This document shows positions 56,761 to 64,000 of a stretch of DNA of 64,000 nt, piece after piece. How positions within the stretch are numbered: position 1 is the first letter of the stretch; each line of letters opens with the position of its first letter. The notes beneath the pieces were generated by a model, which saw nothing but the letters and a program-made list of their open reading frames with translations, had not been told where the DNA came from and made no database searches. The stretch comes from DATJKD01 sp963834855 (GTDB taxonomy: Bacteria > Pseudomonadota > Gammaproteobacteria > Steroidobacterales > Steroidobacteraceae), in NCBI GenBank assembly GCA_963834855.1, contig CAWIDH010000021.1, positions 1 through 64,000 of the forward strand, in the 5' to 3' direction. The translations under genes and the position numbers were made by a program.

Positions 56761-58690
56761 ATGCCCGTCATCACGCTGCCCGACGGCAGCCAGCGCACCT
56801 ACGCCCAGCCGCTGACCGTCGCCCAGATCGCCGCCGACATCGGTCCCGGCCTCGCCAAGGCCGCGCTCGCCGGCAAGGTGGACGGCAAGCTCGTCGACAC
56901 CAGTCCACCTGGTCGACCGCGACGCGCCGGTCGCCATCGTCACGGCCAAGGACCCCGAGGGCCTCGAGATCCTGCGCCACTCGACGGCGCACCTGCTCGC
57001 GCAGGCCGTGCAGTCGATCTACCCGGACGCGCAGGTCACGATCGGCCCGGTGATCGAGGACGGGTTCTACTACGACTTCGCCTTCAAGCGTCCCTTCACT
57101 CCCGAGGACCTCGAGAAGTTCGAGGCGCGGATGAAGGAGCTTGCGGCAGCGGATCTGCCGGTCCATCGCCGCGTCATGCCGCGCGACGAGGCGGTGGAAA
57201 CCTTCCGCAAGCTGGGCGAGCACTACAAGGCCGAGATCATCGCCGCCATCCCGGCGGGCGAGGAGATCAGTCTCTACGGCCAGGGCGACTGGTTCGACCT
57301 CTGCCGCGGCCCGCACGTACCGTCCACGGGCAAGCTCGGCGCCTTCAAGCTGATGAAGGTGGCGGGCGCGTACTGGCGCGGCGATTCGCGCAACGAGATG
57401 CTGCAGCGGATCTACGGCACGGCCTGGCCCGACGAGAAGAGCCTCAAGGCCTATCTCACCCGGCTCGAGGAAGCGGAGAAGCGCGACCACCGGCGGATCG
57501 GCAAGGACCTCGACCTGTTCCACTTCCAGGAAGAGGCACCGGGGGCAGTGTTCTGGCACCCGAAGGGCTGGGCGCTCTTCCAGGCGCTGATCCGCTACAT
57601 GCGCGAGAAGCAGAACGCGGCCGGGTTCCTGGAGGTGAGTGGCCCCGAGCTCATGGACCGGAGCCTCTGGGCAGCGTCGGGCCATCTCGAGACCTTCGGC
57701 GAGAACATGTACACGACGAAGACGCCCGACGAGCGCGTCTACGCCATCAAGCCGATGAACTGCCCCGGGCATGTGCAGATCTTCAAGCACGGCTTGCGCA
57801 GCTACCGTGACCTGCCGATCCGCCTCGCGGAGTTCGGCAAGGTTCACCGCTACGAGCCGTCCGGCGCGCTCCATGGCCTGATGCGGGTGCGGGCGTTCAC
57901 CCAGGACGACGCGCACATGTTCATGACCGAGGACCAGGTGACCGAGGAGTCGGTCCTCGCCATCGAGCTCCTGATGTCGATCTACCGGGACTTCGGCTTC
58001 GAGGACGTGGTGGTCAAGTTCGCCGACCGCCCGGAGCGCCGGGTCGGGTCGGACGAAGTCTGGGACCGGGCCGAAGCGGCCCTCAAGGAAGCGACCCGGG
58101 TGGCCGGGATCGACTACGCCTATAACCCAGGCGAGGGGGCCTTTTACGGGCCAAAGCTCGAGTTCGTCCTGAAGGACGCGCTGGGGCGGGACTGGCAGTG
58201 CGGCACCCTCCAGATGGACTTCAACCTGCCGGGCCGCCTGGGCGCCTATTACATCGATGAGGCGAGCCAGAAGCGCACCCCGGTGATGCTCCACCGGGCG
58301 ATTTTCGGCTCCCTGGAGCGCTTTACGGGCATCCTGATCGAGCATCACGCCGGGCGCCTGCCGGCCTGGCTCGCGCCGGTGCAGGCGGTGGTCCTGAACA
58401 TCACCGACGGGCAGGCCGGGTACGCGGCCCGGGCCGCTGATTTCCTGAAAAATCAGGGGTTTCGGGTCGAAACGGATTTGCGCAACGAGAAAGTCGGCTA
58501 TAAAATCCGCGAGCACACCCTGCAACGGGTCCCGTACCTACTGGTCGCGGGTGACCGCGAAGCCGGGTCGAATTCGTTGGCCGTGCGCACGCGCAGCGGC
58601 AAAGATCTCGGTGCGATGCCCCTCGAGGCCTTCGCAGCGAGACTTGCCGAAGAAGTCGCGAGCCGCGGCCGCAATCATTTGGAGGTATGA
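56761..58690 (+). CDS. thrS: Threonyl-tRNA synthetase
   Basis: About 643 residues, full length. TGS and editing domains carry LRHSTAHLLAQAVQSIYPDA with the zinc-site HxxxH; the class II catalytic core has KPMNCPGHVQIF, RLAEFGKVHRYEPSG and RAFTQDDAHMF, and the anticodon domain ends NHLEV. It charges tRNA-Thr. ATG 56761. A single extra C near 56905 (DTS then HLVDRDAP) breaks the frame; since the gene is essential this is almost certainly a consensus error. First gene of the conserved translation operon. Confidence 0.98.
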
Positions 58691-58696
58691 CGCATC
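58681..58696 (+). promoter_or_regulatory. infC ribosome binding site with AUC start codon
   Basis: GGAGG at 58681-58685 is followed, after eight bases, by ATC at 58694-58696. The infC frame is closed just upstream by the thrS stop codon TGA (58688-58690), leaving only CGC and ATC before the conserved coding region. IF3 discriminates against non-AUG starts, giving autoregulation; ATT is known in E. coli and AUC has been reported for the Myxococcus IF3 gene (from memory). Confidence 0.75.
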
Positions 58697-59218
58697 GCTG
58701 CTCCAGTCGCCAAGCGCATAAAGCGCAATGAAGAGATCACGGCCCCGCAACTGCGCATCATCGGGGCGGACGGTAACCAGGTCGGGGTGATGAGCCGCTA
58801 CGAGGCGCTGCAGCTGGCGCAGTCGCAGGAGCTCGACCTCGTCGAGGTGTCGCCCACGGCGGAACCGCCGGTGTGCCGGATCATCGATTACGGGAAGTTC
58901 CTGTTCGAGGCGAACAAGAAGTCCCACGCGGCGAAGAAGAAGCAGAAGCAGATACAGGTCAAGGAAGTGAAGTTTCGTCCCGGAACTGACGAAGGCGACT
59001 ATCAGATCAAGCTCCGCAATCTGATCCGCTTTCTGCAGGAAGGGGACAAGGCCAAGGTGACCTTGAGGTTCCGCGGCCGAGAGATGGCGCACACGGACAT
59101 CGGCCGGCAGGTCCTGATCCGGTTGCAAGGCGACCTCGCACCCTATGCGACGATCGAGCAGCACCCGCTGATGGAAGGCCGGCAGATGGTCATGATGCTG
59201 GCGCCGAAAAAGAAGTAG
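58694..59218 (+). CDS. infC: Translation initiation factor IF-3
   Basis: 174 residues with the IF-3 N domain (RNEEITAPQLRIIGADGNQV, GVMSRYEALQLAQSQELDLV) and C domain (VKFRPGTDEGDYQIKLRNL, KVTLRFRGREMAHTDIG). It binds the 30S subunit and checks start-codon pairing. The start is the rare ATC at 58694: no ATG, GTG or TTG occurs before codon 32. One base lies in frame after thrS's TGA. A GC hairpin (GCGGC, TTCG loop, GCCGC) follows at about 59222-59238 before rpmI. Confidence 0.97.
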   Translation: MAAPVAKRIKRNEEITAPQLRIIGADGNQVGVMSRYEALQLAQSQELDLVEVSPTAEPPVCRIIDYGKFLFEANKKSHAAKKKQKQIQVKEVKFRPGTDEGDYQIKLRNLIRFLQEGDKAKVTLRFRGREMAHTDIGRQVLIRLQGDLAPYATIEQHPLMEGRQMVMMLAPKKK

Positions 59219-59295
59219 GCGCGGCTTCGGCCGCGTTTCGCCCTCGATCCGCGGGTATTCCGCGGTGAAACGGGCCAACAAACAGGAGTTACGAG

Positions 59296-59490
59296 ATGCC
59301 CAAGTTGAAGACGAACCGGGCCGCGGCGAAGCGTTTCCGGAAAACGGCGAAGGGGTTCAAGCGAGCCCAGTCGAATCGCCGGCATATCCTCACGAAGAAG
59401 ACGAGCAAGCGTAAGCGGCAGCTCCGCGGCCCGACGATGGTCGCGAAGCAGGACGTCGGCCGGCTCGAACAGCTTCTTCCACACGCCTGA
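59296..59490 (+). CDS. rpmI: 50S ribosomal protein L35
   Basis: 64 residues: MPKLKTNRAAAKRFRKTAKG start, very basic, ending VGRLEQLLPHA. Matches bL35 in length and composition. RBS AGGAGTT before ATG 59296. Between infC and rplT as in other gammaproteobacteria. Confidence 0.98.
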   Translation: MPKLKTNRAAAKRFRKTAKGFKRAQSNRRHILTKKTSKRKRQLRGPTMVAKQDVGRLEQLLPHA

Positions 59491-59502
59491 GCGAGGTGAC
59501 CC

Positions 59503-59862
59503 ATGGCACGAGTAAAGCGTGGCGTCATCGCAGGGCGCCGACACAAGAAGGTTCTGGCCAAGGCGAAGGGCTACTACAACGCCCGACGCAAGGTTTACCG
59601 CGCCGCCAAGCAGGCGGTGATCAAGGCGGGGCAGTATGCCTACCGTGACCGTCGCGCCAAGAAGCGCGACATGCGCGCGCTCTGGATCACGCGCATCAAC
59701 GCCGCGGCGCGGGTGCACGGGTTGTCCTACAGCCGCCTGATCAGCGGCCTCAAGGCCGCCGGCTTCGAGGTCGACCGCAAGGTGCTGGCCGACCTCGCCG
59801 TGCAGGACGCGGCCGCGTTCGGCGCGATCGCGGAGAAGGCCAAGACCAGTCTCGCGGCCTGA
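59503..59862 (+). CDS. rplT: 50S ribosomal protein L20
   Basis: 119 residues: MARVKRGVIAGRRHKKVLAK, KGYYNARRKVYRAAKQAVIK, RDRRAKKRDMRALWITRIN and YSRLISGLKAAGFEVDRKVL. Binds 23S rRNA early in assembly and represses rpmI-rplT in E. coli. Twelve bases after rpmI; RBS GAGGTGA. Unbroken frame. Confidence 0.98.
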   Translation: MARVKRGVIAGRRHKKVLAKAKGYYNARRKVYRAAKQAVIKAGQYAYRDRRAKKRDMRALWITRINAAARVHGLSYSRLISGLKAAGFEVDRKVLADLAVQDAAAFGAIAEKAKTSLAA

Positions 59863-59866
59863 CCCG

Positions 59867-59888
59867 AAATCTGGCTCGGAGCCGATTT
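59867..59888. repeat. Short palindromic repeat, copy 1 (rplT-pheS gap)
   Basis: Imperfect palindrome centred on GGCTCGGAGCC with flanks AAATCT and GATTT. It begins five bases after the rplT stop codon and is the first of five related elements between 59867 and 61125. Confidence 0.85.
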
Positions 59889-59896
59889 ATCCCGAT

Positions 59897-59917
59897 AAAT
59901 CAGCTCTGAGCCGATTT
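59897..59917. repeat. Short palindromic repeat, copy 2 (rplT-pheS gap)
   Basis: AGCTCTGAGCC core with AAATC and GATTT flanks. It lies eight bases after copy 1; the two together span 59867-59917 and could also pair with each other. Confidence 0.85.
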
Positions 59918-59935
59918 TTCTGCGTGATGAGCAAC

Positions 59936-59970
59936 GCCGAGGCCGGGCCGCACCTGCACCCGGCCTCGGC
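59936..59970 (+). terminator. Strong GC hairpin before pheS (possible attenuator)
   Basis: GCCGAGGCCGGG (59936-59947) and its exact reverse complement (59959-59970) form a 12-bp stem with an 11-base loop, followed by TTCGTT. It ends 29 bases before pheS, where E. coli has the pheM attenuator. No phenylalanine-rich leader peptide is seen, and the T-run is weak, so a processing site is an alternative. Confidence 0.55.
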
Positions 59971-59999
59971 TTCGTTCGTAGGAACAGCCACTTACGACG

Positions 60000-61022
60000 A
60001 TGTCTGAAGAAACAAGAAATTCAGCTCCGAGCCAATTTCTGGAGCGGATTGCGGGGGCAGGGAATCTCGCTGCGCTGGAGCAGCTCAAGGTCGAGCTGCT
60101 CGGCAAGAAGGGCGTCGTCACGGCGCAGTTGAAGGCGCTCGCCACGCTCGAGCCGGCCGAACGCAAGGCGGCGGGCGCGCGGATCAACGCGCTCAAGGAA
60201 GAGATCGCAACGGCGATCGAAGCGCGGCGCGCTTCGCTCGCACAGTCGGAGCTTTCAAGGCAGCTCGCCGCAGATCGCATCGACGTCACACAGCCGGGTC
60301 GCGGGCAGGCGCCGGGCGGGTTGCACCCGGTGACCCGGGCGCGGCGTCGCGCGGTGGCGCTCTTCCAGAGCGCCGGCTTCTCGGTCGAGGACGGCCCCGA
60401 GGTCGAGGACGACTGGCATAACTTCGAGGCGCTCAATATCCCCGCCAACCACCCCGCGCGGGCGATGCACGACACGTTTTATTTTCCCGACGGGCGCCTG
60501 CTGCGCACCCACACCTCGCCGGTGCAGATCCGCGCGATGCTGCGCGGCAAGCCGCCGCTGCGGATGATCGTCCCAGGCCGCGTTTACCGCAGCGACTCGG
60601 ACATGACGCACACGCCGATGTTCCACCAGATCGAGGGGCTGGTGGTGGACGAGGGCGTGAGCCTCGCGCACCTCAAGGCCGTGCTGCACGGCTTCGTCGA
60701 GCGCTTCTTCGAGCGGCGCCTCGGGATCCGCTTCCGCCCGTCGTACTTCCCGTTCACCGAGCCCTCCGCCGAGGTCGACATCGAGTGCGTGTTCTGCAGC
60801 GGGGAGGGTTGCCGCGCCTGCAAGCAGACGGGCTGGCTCGAGATCGCGGGCTCCGGGGTCGTGCACCCGAACGTGCTCGCGAACGTCGGCATCGATCCGG
60901 AGCGCTACACGGGTTACGCCTTCGGCATGGGCATCGACCGGATCGCGATGCTGCGCTACGGCATCAACGACCTGCGCATCATGTTCGAGAACGACCTGCG
61001 TTTCCTGCGGCAGTTCGCCTGA
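60000..61022 (+). CDS. pheS: Phenylalanyl-tRNA synthetase alpha subunit
   Basis: 340 residues. N-terminal coiled coil (LAALEQLKVELLGKKGVVTA), class II core with HPVTRARRRAVALFQSAGFS, FDTFYFPDGR-like segment at HDTFYFPDGRLLRTHTSPVQ, YRSDSDMTHTPMFHQIEGL, and the C-terminal YAFGMGIDRIAMLRYGIND. It forms the alpha2-beta2 enzyme with PheT. Codons 7-13 (NSAPSQF) are formed by copy 3 of the palindromic repeat; the N terminus otherwise fits the family. Unbroken frame. Confidence 0.98.
   Translation: MSEETRNSAPSQFLERIAGAGNLAALEQLKVELLGKKGVVTAQLKALATLEPAERKAAGARINALKEEIATAIEARRASLAQSELSRQLAADRIDVTQPGRGQAPGGLHPVTRARRRAVALFQSAGFSVEDGPEVEDDWHNFEALNIPANHPARAMHDTFYFPDGRLLRTHTSPVQIRAMLRGKPPLRMIVPGRVYRSDSDMTHTPMFHQIEGLVVDEGVSLAHLKAVLHGFVERFFERRLGIRFRPSYFPFTEPSAEVDIECVFCSGEGCRACKQTGWLEIAGSGVVHPNVLANVGIDPERYTGYAFGMGIDRIAMLRYGINDLRIMFENDLRFLRQFA
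60017..60038. repeat. Short palindromic repeat, copy 3 (inside pheS)
   Basis: Core CAGCTCCGAGCCAATTT with AAATT on the left, in frame within the first 13 codons of pheS, encoding NSAPSQF. Less symmetric than the other copies. Confidence 0.8.
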
Positions 61023-61031
61023 GGCCGCACG

Positions 61032-63453
61032 ATGCAGGTCAGCGTCGCATGGCTGCGCGAGCTCCTCGGAAATTCGGCTCAGAGCCGAGTTTCCGTTCCG
61101 GAAAAATTGGCTCTGAGCCAATTTTCGAGGGAGCTGGCGTCGCGGCTCACGATGGCGGGGCTCGAGGTGGAGTCGGTCACGCCGGCGGCGCCGCCGTTGC
61201 ATGGCGTGATCGTGGGCGAGGTCGTGTCGGTCGCACGCCATCCAAACGCCGATAGCCTGACCCTCTGCCGGGTCAGCACGGGCCGGGAGACGCTGCAGGT
61301 CGTCTGCGGCGCGCCAAACGTGCGCGCAGGAATGAAGGCGCCCTTCGCCCCGATCGGCGCGCAGCTCCCGGGCGGTCTCGAGATCCGCACGGCACGGCTG
61401 CGCGGCGAGGACTCCTTCGGGATGCTCTGTTCGGCACGCGAGCTCGGACTCTCGGACGACGCGGCCGGCCTGCTCGAGTTGCCGGCCGAACTGCCGACGG
61501 GCCAGCCGCTCAGCGAGGCACTCGCGCTCGATGACGTCGTGCTGGGGTTCAACCTGACGCCTAACCGCGGTGACTGCATGAGCGTGCTGGGGATCGCGCG
61601 CGAGGTTGCAGTGCTGAGCGGCCACGCGCTCGCCCCACCGGCCATCGCGCCCGTGAAGGCGAGCGTTGGCGACCATGTCTCCGTGACGCTCACACCGGGC
61701 GCGGGCTGCGTGCGATTCGCCTCGCGCGTGATCCGGGGCCTGCGACCGCACGCCCAGGCGCCGCTCTGGATGCGCGAGCGGCTGCGCCGCGCAGGGCTGC
61801 GCCCGATCAGCGCCGTCGTCGACGTCACCAACTACGTCATGCTCGAGCTCGGCCAACCCATACACGCCTACGACCTGCGCGAGATCGACCGCGGCATCGT
61901 CGTGCGCCGCGCGCGCGCCGGCGAGACGGCTGCGTCTCCTCGACGGGCGCGAGATCACGATGGACGACTCGGTGCTCGTGATCGCCGACCACGGCAAGGC
62001 GTTGGGCCTCGCGGGGGTGATGGGAGGAGATCGCTCCGGGATTTCCGACAGCACGACGGACGTGCTGCTCGAGGTCGCGTTCTTCCTGCCGGACGCCATC
62101 GCTGGCCGTGGCCGGCGCTATGGCCTCGTCACCGACGCCTCGCAGCGATTCGAGCGTGGCGTCGACCCGACCCTCCAGGAGCGCGCGCTCGAGCGCGCGA
62201 CGAAGCTCATCCTCGACTGCGCCGGCGGGTCGGCGGGTCCGCTCGAGGTGGCGCAACTGCCGGAGGAGCTGCCGCAGCGGCGCGCCGTGCGCTTCCGTCC
62301 CGCACGCGCACGCGCCGTGATCGGCACGGCGATCGAGGATGCGGACATGCGGCGCATCCTGGCGAGCCTCGGGATGGCCATCGAGGGCAGCGGCGATGCG
62401 TGGAGCGTGATACCGCCGCCGTGGCGGTTCGACATCGCCATCGAGGAAGACCTCATCGAGGAAGTGGCGCGCGTGCACGGCTTCGACCGCGTGCCGGAGA
62501 CGGACCAGCCCGCGGCGGTGGTGATTCCCGATTCGTCCGAGGCGCGCATCCCCGAGGAGCGCGCGGCCGACATCCTGGTCGACCGCGGTTACCACGAGGC
62601 GATCACCTACAGTTTCGTCGATCGCGCGACGCAGGCGATGTTTGCGCCGGACGTCGCGGCGCTCACGATCACGAATCCGATCTCCGAGGACCTGGCCGAG
62701 ATGCGCGTGTCGCTCTGGCCGGGGCTCGTGCGCGCGCTGCGCGAGAACCAGCGGCGACAGCAGCCACGCGTGCGACTCTTCGAGGTCGGCCGCAAGTTCG
62801 TGACGACGGACGGCCAGTTCGCGGAGGTGCCCGTGATCGCGGGCCTCGCGGCCGGTCCGGCGCTGCCGGAGCAATGGGGCACTAAACCTGAGCCGGTCGA
62901 TTTCTTCGACGTGAAGGGCGATGTCGCGGCGCTGCTCGATGCGACGGGTGAGGCAGGCACCTTCGGCTTCGAGGCAGACGTGCATCCGGCGCTCCACCCG
63001 GGGCAGTCGGCGCGCATCTCGCGCGGCGACCGGCCGATCGGCTGGCTCGGCCGCCTGCATCCGGAGATCGAGGCGCGGCTGGAATTGACTTATTCGGCGA
63101 TCCTGTTCGAGCTCGAGACGGAGCCGGCGCTCGCCGCGCGCGTGCCACGACACCGGGAGGTGTCCCGATTCCCGTCCGTGCGGCGCGACCTGGCGGTGGT
63201 CGTCGACGAAAAGTCAACCGTCCGGGAGATCCTGGGCAGCATCCGGGCCAGCGCCGGGGAACTGCTCACGGACCTGGTCCTGTTCGACGTCTACCGCGGC
63301 GCGGGAATCCCCGCAGGCCGCAAGAGTCTCGCGATAGGCTTGAATTTACAGGATGTTTCCCGCACCCTAACCGACGAAGACACAGATGCCGTCGTGGCAC
63401 GGGTCATCGCCGACCTGGAGAGGGAGTACAGCGCCACGATACGAGACAAATAA
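61032..63453 (+). CDS. pheT: Phenylalanyl-tRNA synthetase beta subunit
   Basis: About 807 residues. MQVSVAWLREL starts the family N terminus; the tRNA-binding (EMAP-like) domain has GVIVGEVVSVARHPNADSL, the B3/B4 domain DVTNYVMLELGQPIHAYD and GLAGVMGGD, and the C-terminal anticodon-binding domain SRFPSVRRDLAVVVDEKSTV. About 20 extra residues (GNSAQSRVSVPEKLALSQFS), made by two palindromic repeats, lie between WLRELL and SRELASRLTMAGLEV compared with the usual N terminus. An extra G near 61931 (GET then RLLDGREI) breaks the frame and is likely a consensus error. Starts ten bases after pheS. Confidence 0.97.
61070..61092. repeat. Short palindromic repeat, copy 4 (inside pheT)
   Basis: AAATTCGGCTC followed by AGAGCCGAGTTT: near-perfect palindrome, in frame 38 bases into pheT, encoding NSAQSRV. 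Ten bases separate it from copy 5. Confidence 0.88.
61103..61125. repeat. Short palindromic repeat, copy 5 (inside pheT, perfect)
   Basis: Half-site AAAATTGGCTC, one central T, then the exact reverse complement of the half-site: a perfect 23-bp palindrome, in frame in pheT, encoding KLALSQF. Confidence 0.92.
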
Positions 63454-63455
63454 TC

Positions 63456-63755
63456 ATGGCATTGACCAAGGCTGAGATTGCGGAAGCACTGTTCGACCAG
63501 CTCGGGCTCAACAAGCGCGAGGCGCGGGAGCTTGTCGACATGTTTTTCGAGGAGCTGCGGGCGGCGCTCGCGGCCGGGGAGCAGGTCAAGCTCTCGGGCT
63601 TCGGCAACTTCGACCTGCGCAGCAAGAACCAGCGCCCTGGTCGCAATCCCAAGACCGGCGAGGAGATCCCCATCAGCGCCCGCCGTGTCGTGACGTTCCG
63701 TCCCGGCCAGAAGCTGAAGGCGCGAGTCGAGGCATATGCTGGAACCCAGCAATAA
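63456..63755 (+). CDS. ihfA: Integration host factor subunit alpha
   Basis: 99 residues: MALTKAEIAEALFDQLGLNK, ELVDMFFEELRAALAAGEQV, KLSGFGNFDLRSKNQRPGRN and PKTGEEIPISARRVVTFRPG. Heterodimerises with IhfB to bend DNA; also helps sigma-54 promoters. ATG two bases after the pheT stop, as in E. coli order. Its 3' end overlaps the MerR gene. Confidence 0.98.
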   Translation: MALTKAEIAEALFDQLGLNKREARELVDMFFEELRAALAAGEQVKLSGFGNFDLRSKNQRPGRNPKTGEEIPISARRVVTFRPGQKLKARVEAYAGTQQ

Positions 63756-64000
63756 CGCCGAACTGCCGGCGATCCCGGGCAAGCGTTACTTCACGATCGG
63801 TGAGGTGAGCGAGCTCTGCGGCGTGAAGCCGCACGTGCTGCGCTACTGGGAGCAGGAATTCCCGCAGTTGAAGCCCGTCAAGCGACGCGGCAACCGCCGC
63901 TACTACCAGCGCCAGGACGTGCTCGTGATCCGCCAGATCCGCAGCCTCCTCTACGAGCAGGGCTTCACGATCGGCGGGGCGCGCAACCGCCTCGACGGCG
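63736..64000 (+). CDS. MerR-family transcriptional regulator (3' partial)
   Basis: 88 residues to the window edge. After MLEPSNNAELPAIPGK comes the MerR helix-turn-helix and wing: RYFTIGEVSELCGVKPHVLR, YWEQEFPQLKPVKRRGNRRY and LVIRQIRSLLYEQGFTIGGA. Such a MerR gene next to ihfA is common in gammaproteobacteria. ATG 63736 lies inside the last codons of ihfA (20-base overlap), so it is co-transcribed. The effector domain lies outside the window. Confidence 0.93.
   Translation, partial: MLEPSNNAELPAIPGKRYFTIGEVSELCGVKPHVLRYWEQEFPQLKPVKRRGNRRYYQRQDVLVIRQIRSLLYEQGFTIGGARNRLDG

Noticed and set aside
55109..58525. Long minus-strand frames opposite the chain-length determinant and thrS
   Set aside because: Antisense shadows in GC-rich genes with clear plus-strand proteins.
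59929..60006. 26-codon frame MSNAEAGPHLHPASASFVGT as a pheM-like leader peptide
   Set aside because: It contains a single Phe codon and reads through the hairpin; not the pattern of an attenuation leader.

Overview
The window is a stretch of a GC-rich gammaproteobacterial genome. The best evidence is the right end, with the order thrS-infC-rpmI-rplT-pheS-pheT-ihfA-merR, and the divergent aspC/uvrB pair beside tRNA genes in the middle. An exosortase-A (XrtA) style tyrosine autokinase and chain-length determinant, and a perfect sigma-54 promoter, suggest an environmental, exopolysaccharide-making lineage. A Steroidobacter- or Nevskia-like relative would fit, but that is inference.

The consensus contains many single-base insertions and deletions, mostly of G or C. 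They break even essential genes (thrS, pheT, uvrB), so most frameshifts here look like sequencing or assembly errors rather than pseudogenes. CDS coordinates below span the restored reading frames.

Layout. 1-8489: one giant secreted protein (5' end outside the window) joining a copper-radical galactose-oxidase-like module, lectin, Ig and PKD modules, a beta-propeller, a di-haem cytochrome c peroxidase-like module, 12 near-identical Ig repeats and a LamG domain. 8490-9890: degraded DNA with gene remnants. 9895-15757: a nucleotide-sugar cluster (C-methyltransferase, epimerase, RmlC-like epimerase, aminopeptidase-like protein, nucleotidyltransferase, PIG-L deacetylase) ending at tRNA-Asn. 15885-20785: aspC, a WlbA/WlbB-like pair apparently inserted next to it, uvrB and tRNA-Val. 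20908-27636: FHA/tyrosine autokinase, an FAD oxidoreductase, a WlbB-WlbA-WlbC-like trio, and a sugar transferase behind a sigma-54 promoter. 28088-45379: a long plus-strand polysaccharide operon (deacetylases, glycosyltransferases, epimerase, oxidoreductase, two GNAT/FemAB-type proteins, methyltransferase, asparagine-synthase-like protein, Wzy polymerase, secreted beta-helix protein). 45457-54879: a minus-strand operon (small leader-bearing protein, HprK-like kinase, nucleotidyltransferase-fold protein, Cys-rich unknown, FkbH-like protein, methyltransferase, flippase, glycosyltransferase, deacetylase). 55050-56675: the chain-length determinant. 56761-64000: the conserved translation operon.

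Together the middle 45 kb can make activated amino and modified sugars, start a repeat unit on a lipid carrier (sugar transferase), extend it (several glycosyltransferases), decorate it (deacetylases, methyltransferases, GNAT-type transferases), flip it (Wzx-like), polymerise it (Wzy-like) and control chain length (Wzz/BY-kinase). No Wza export porin, exosortase or PEP-CTERM substrate is visible. The observations most worth a second look are the oxidase-peroxidase megaprotein, a family of short palindromes sitting inside the 5' ends of pheS and pheT, the AUC start of infC, the sigma-54 promoter, and the WlbB-AspC junction.
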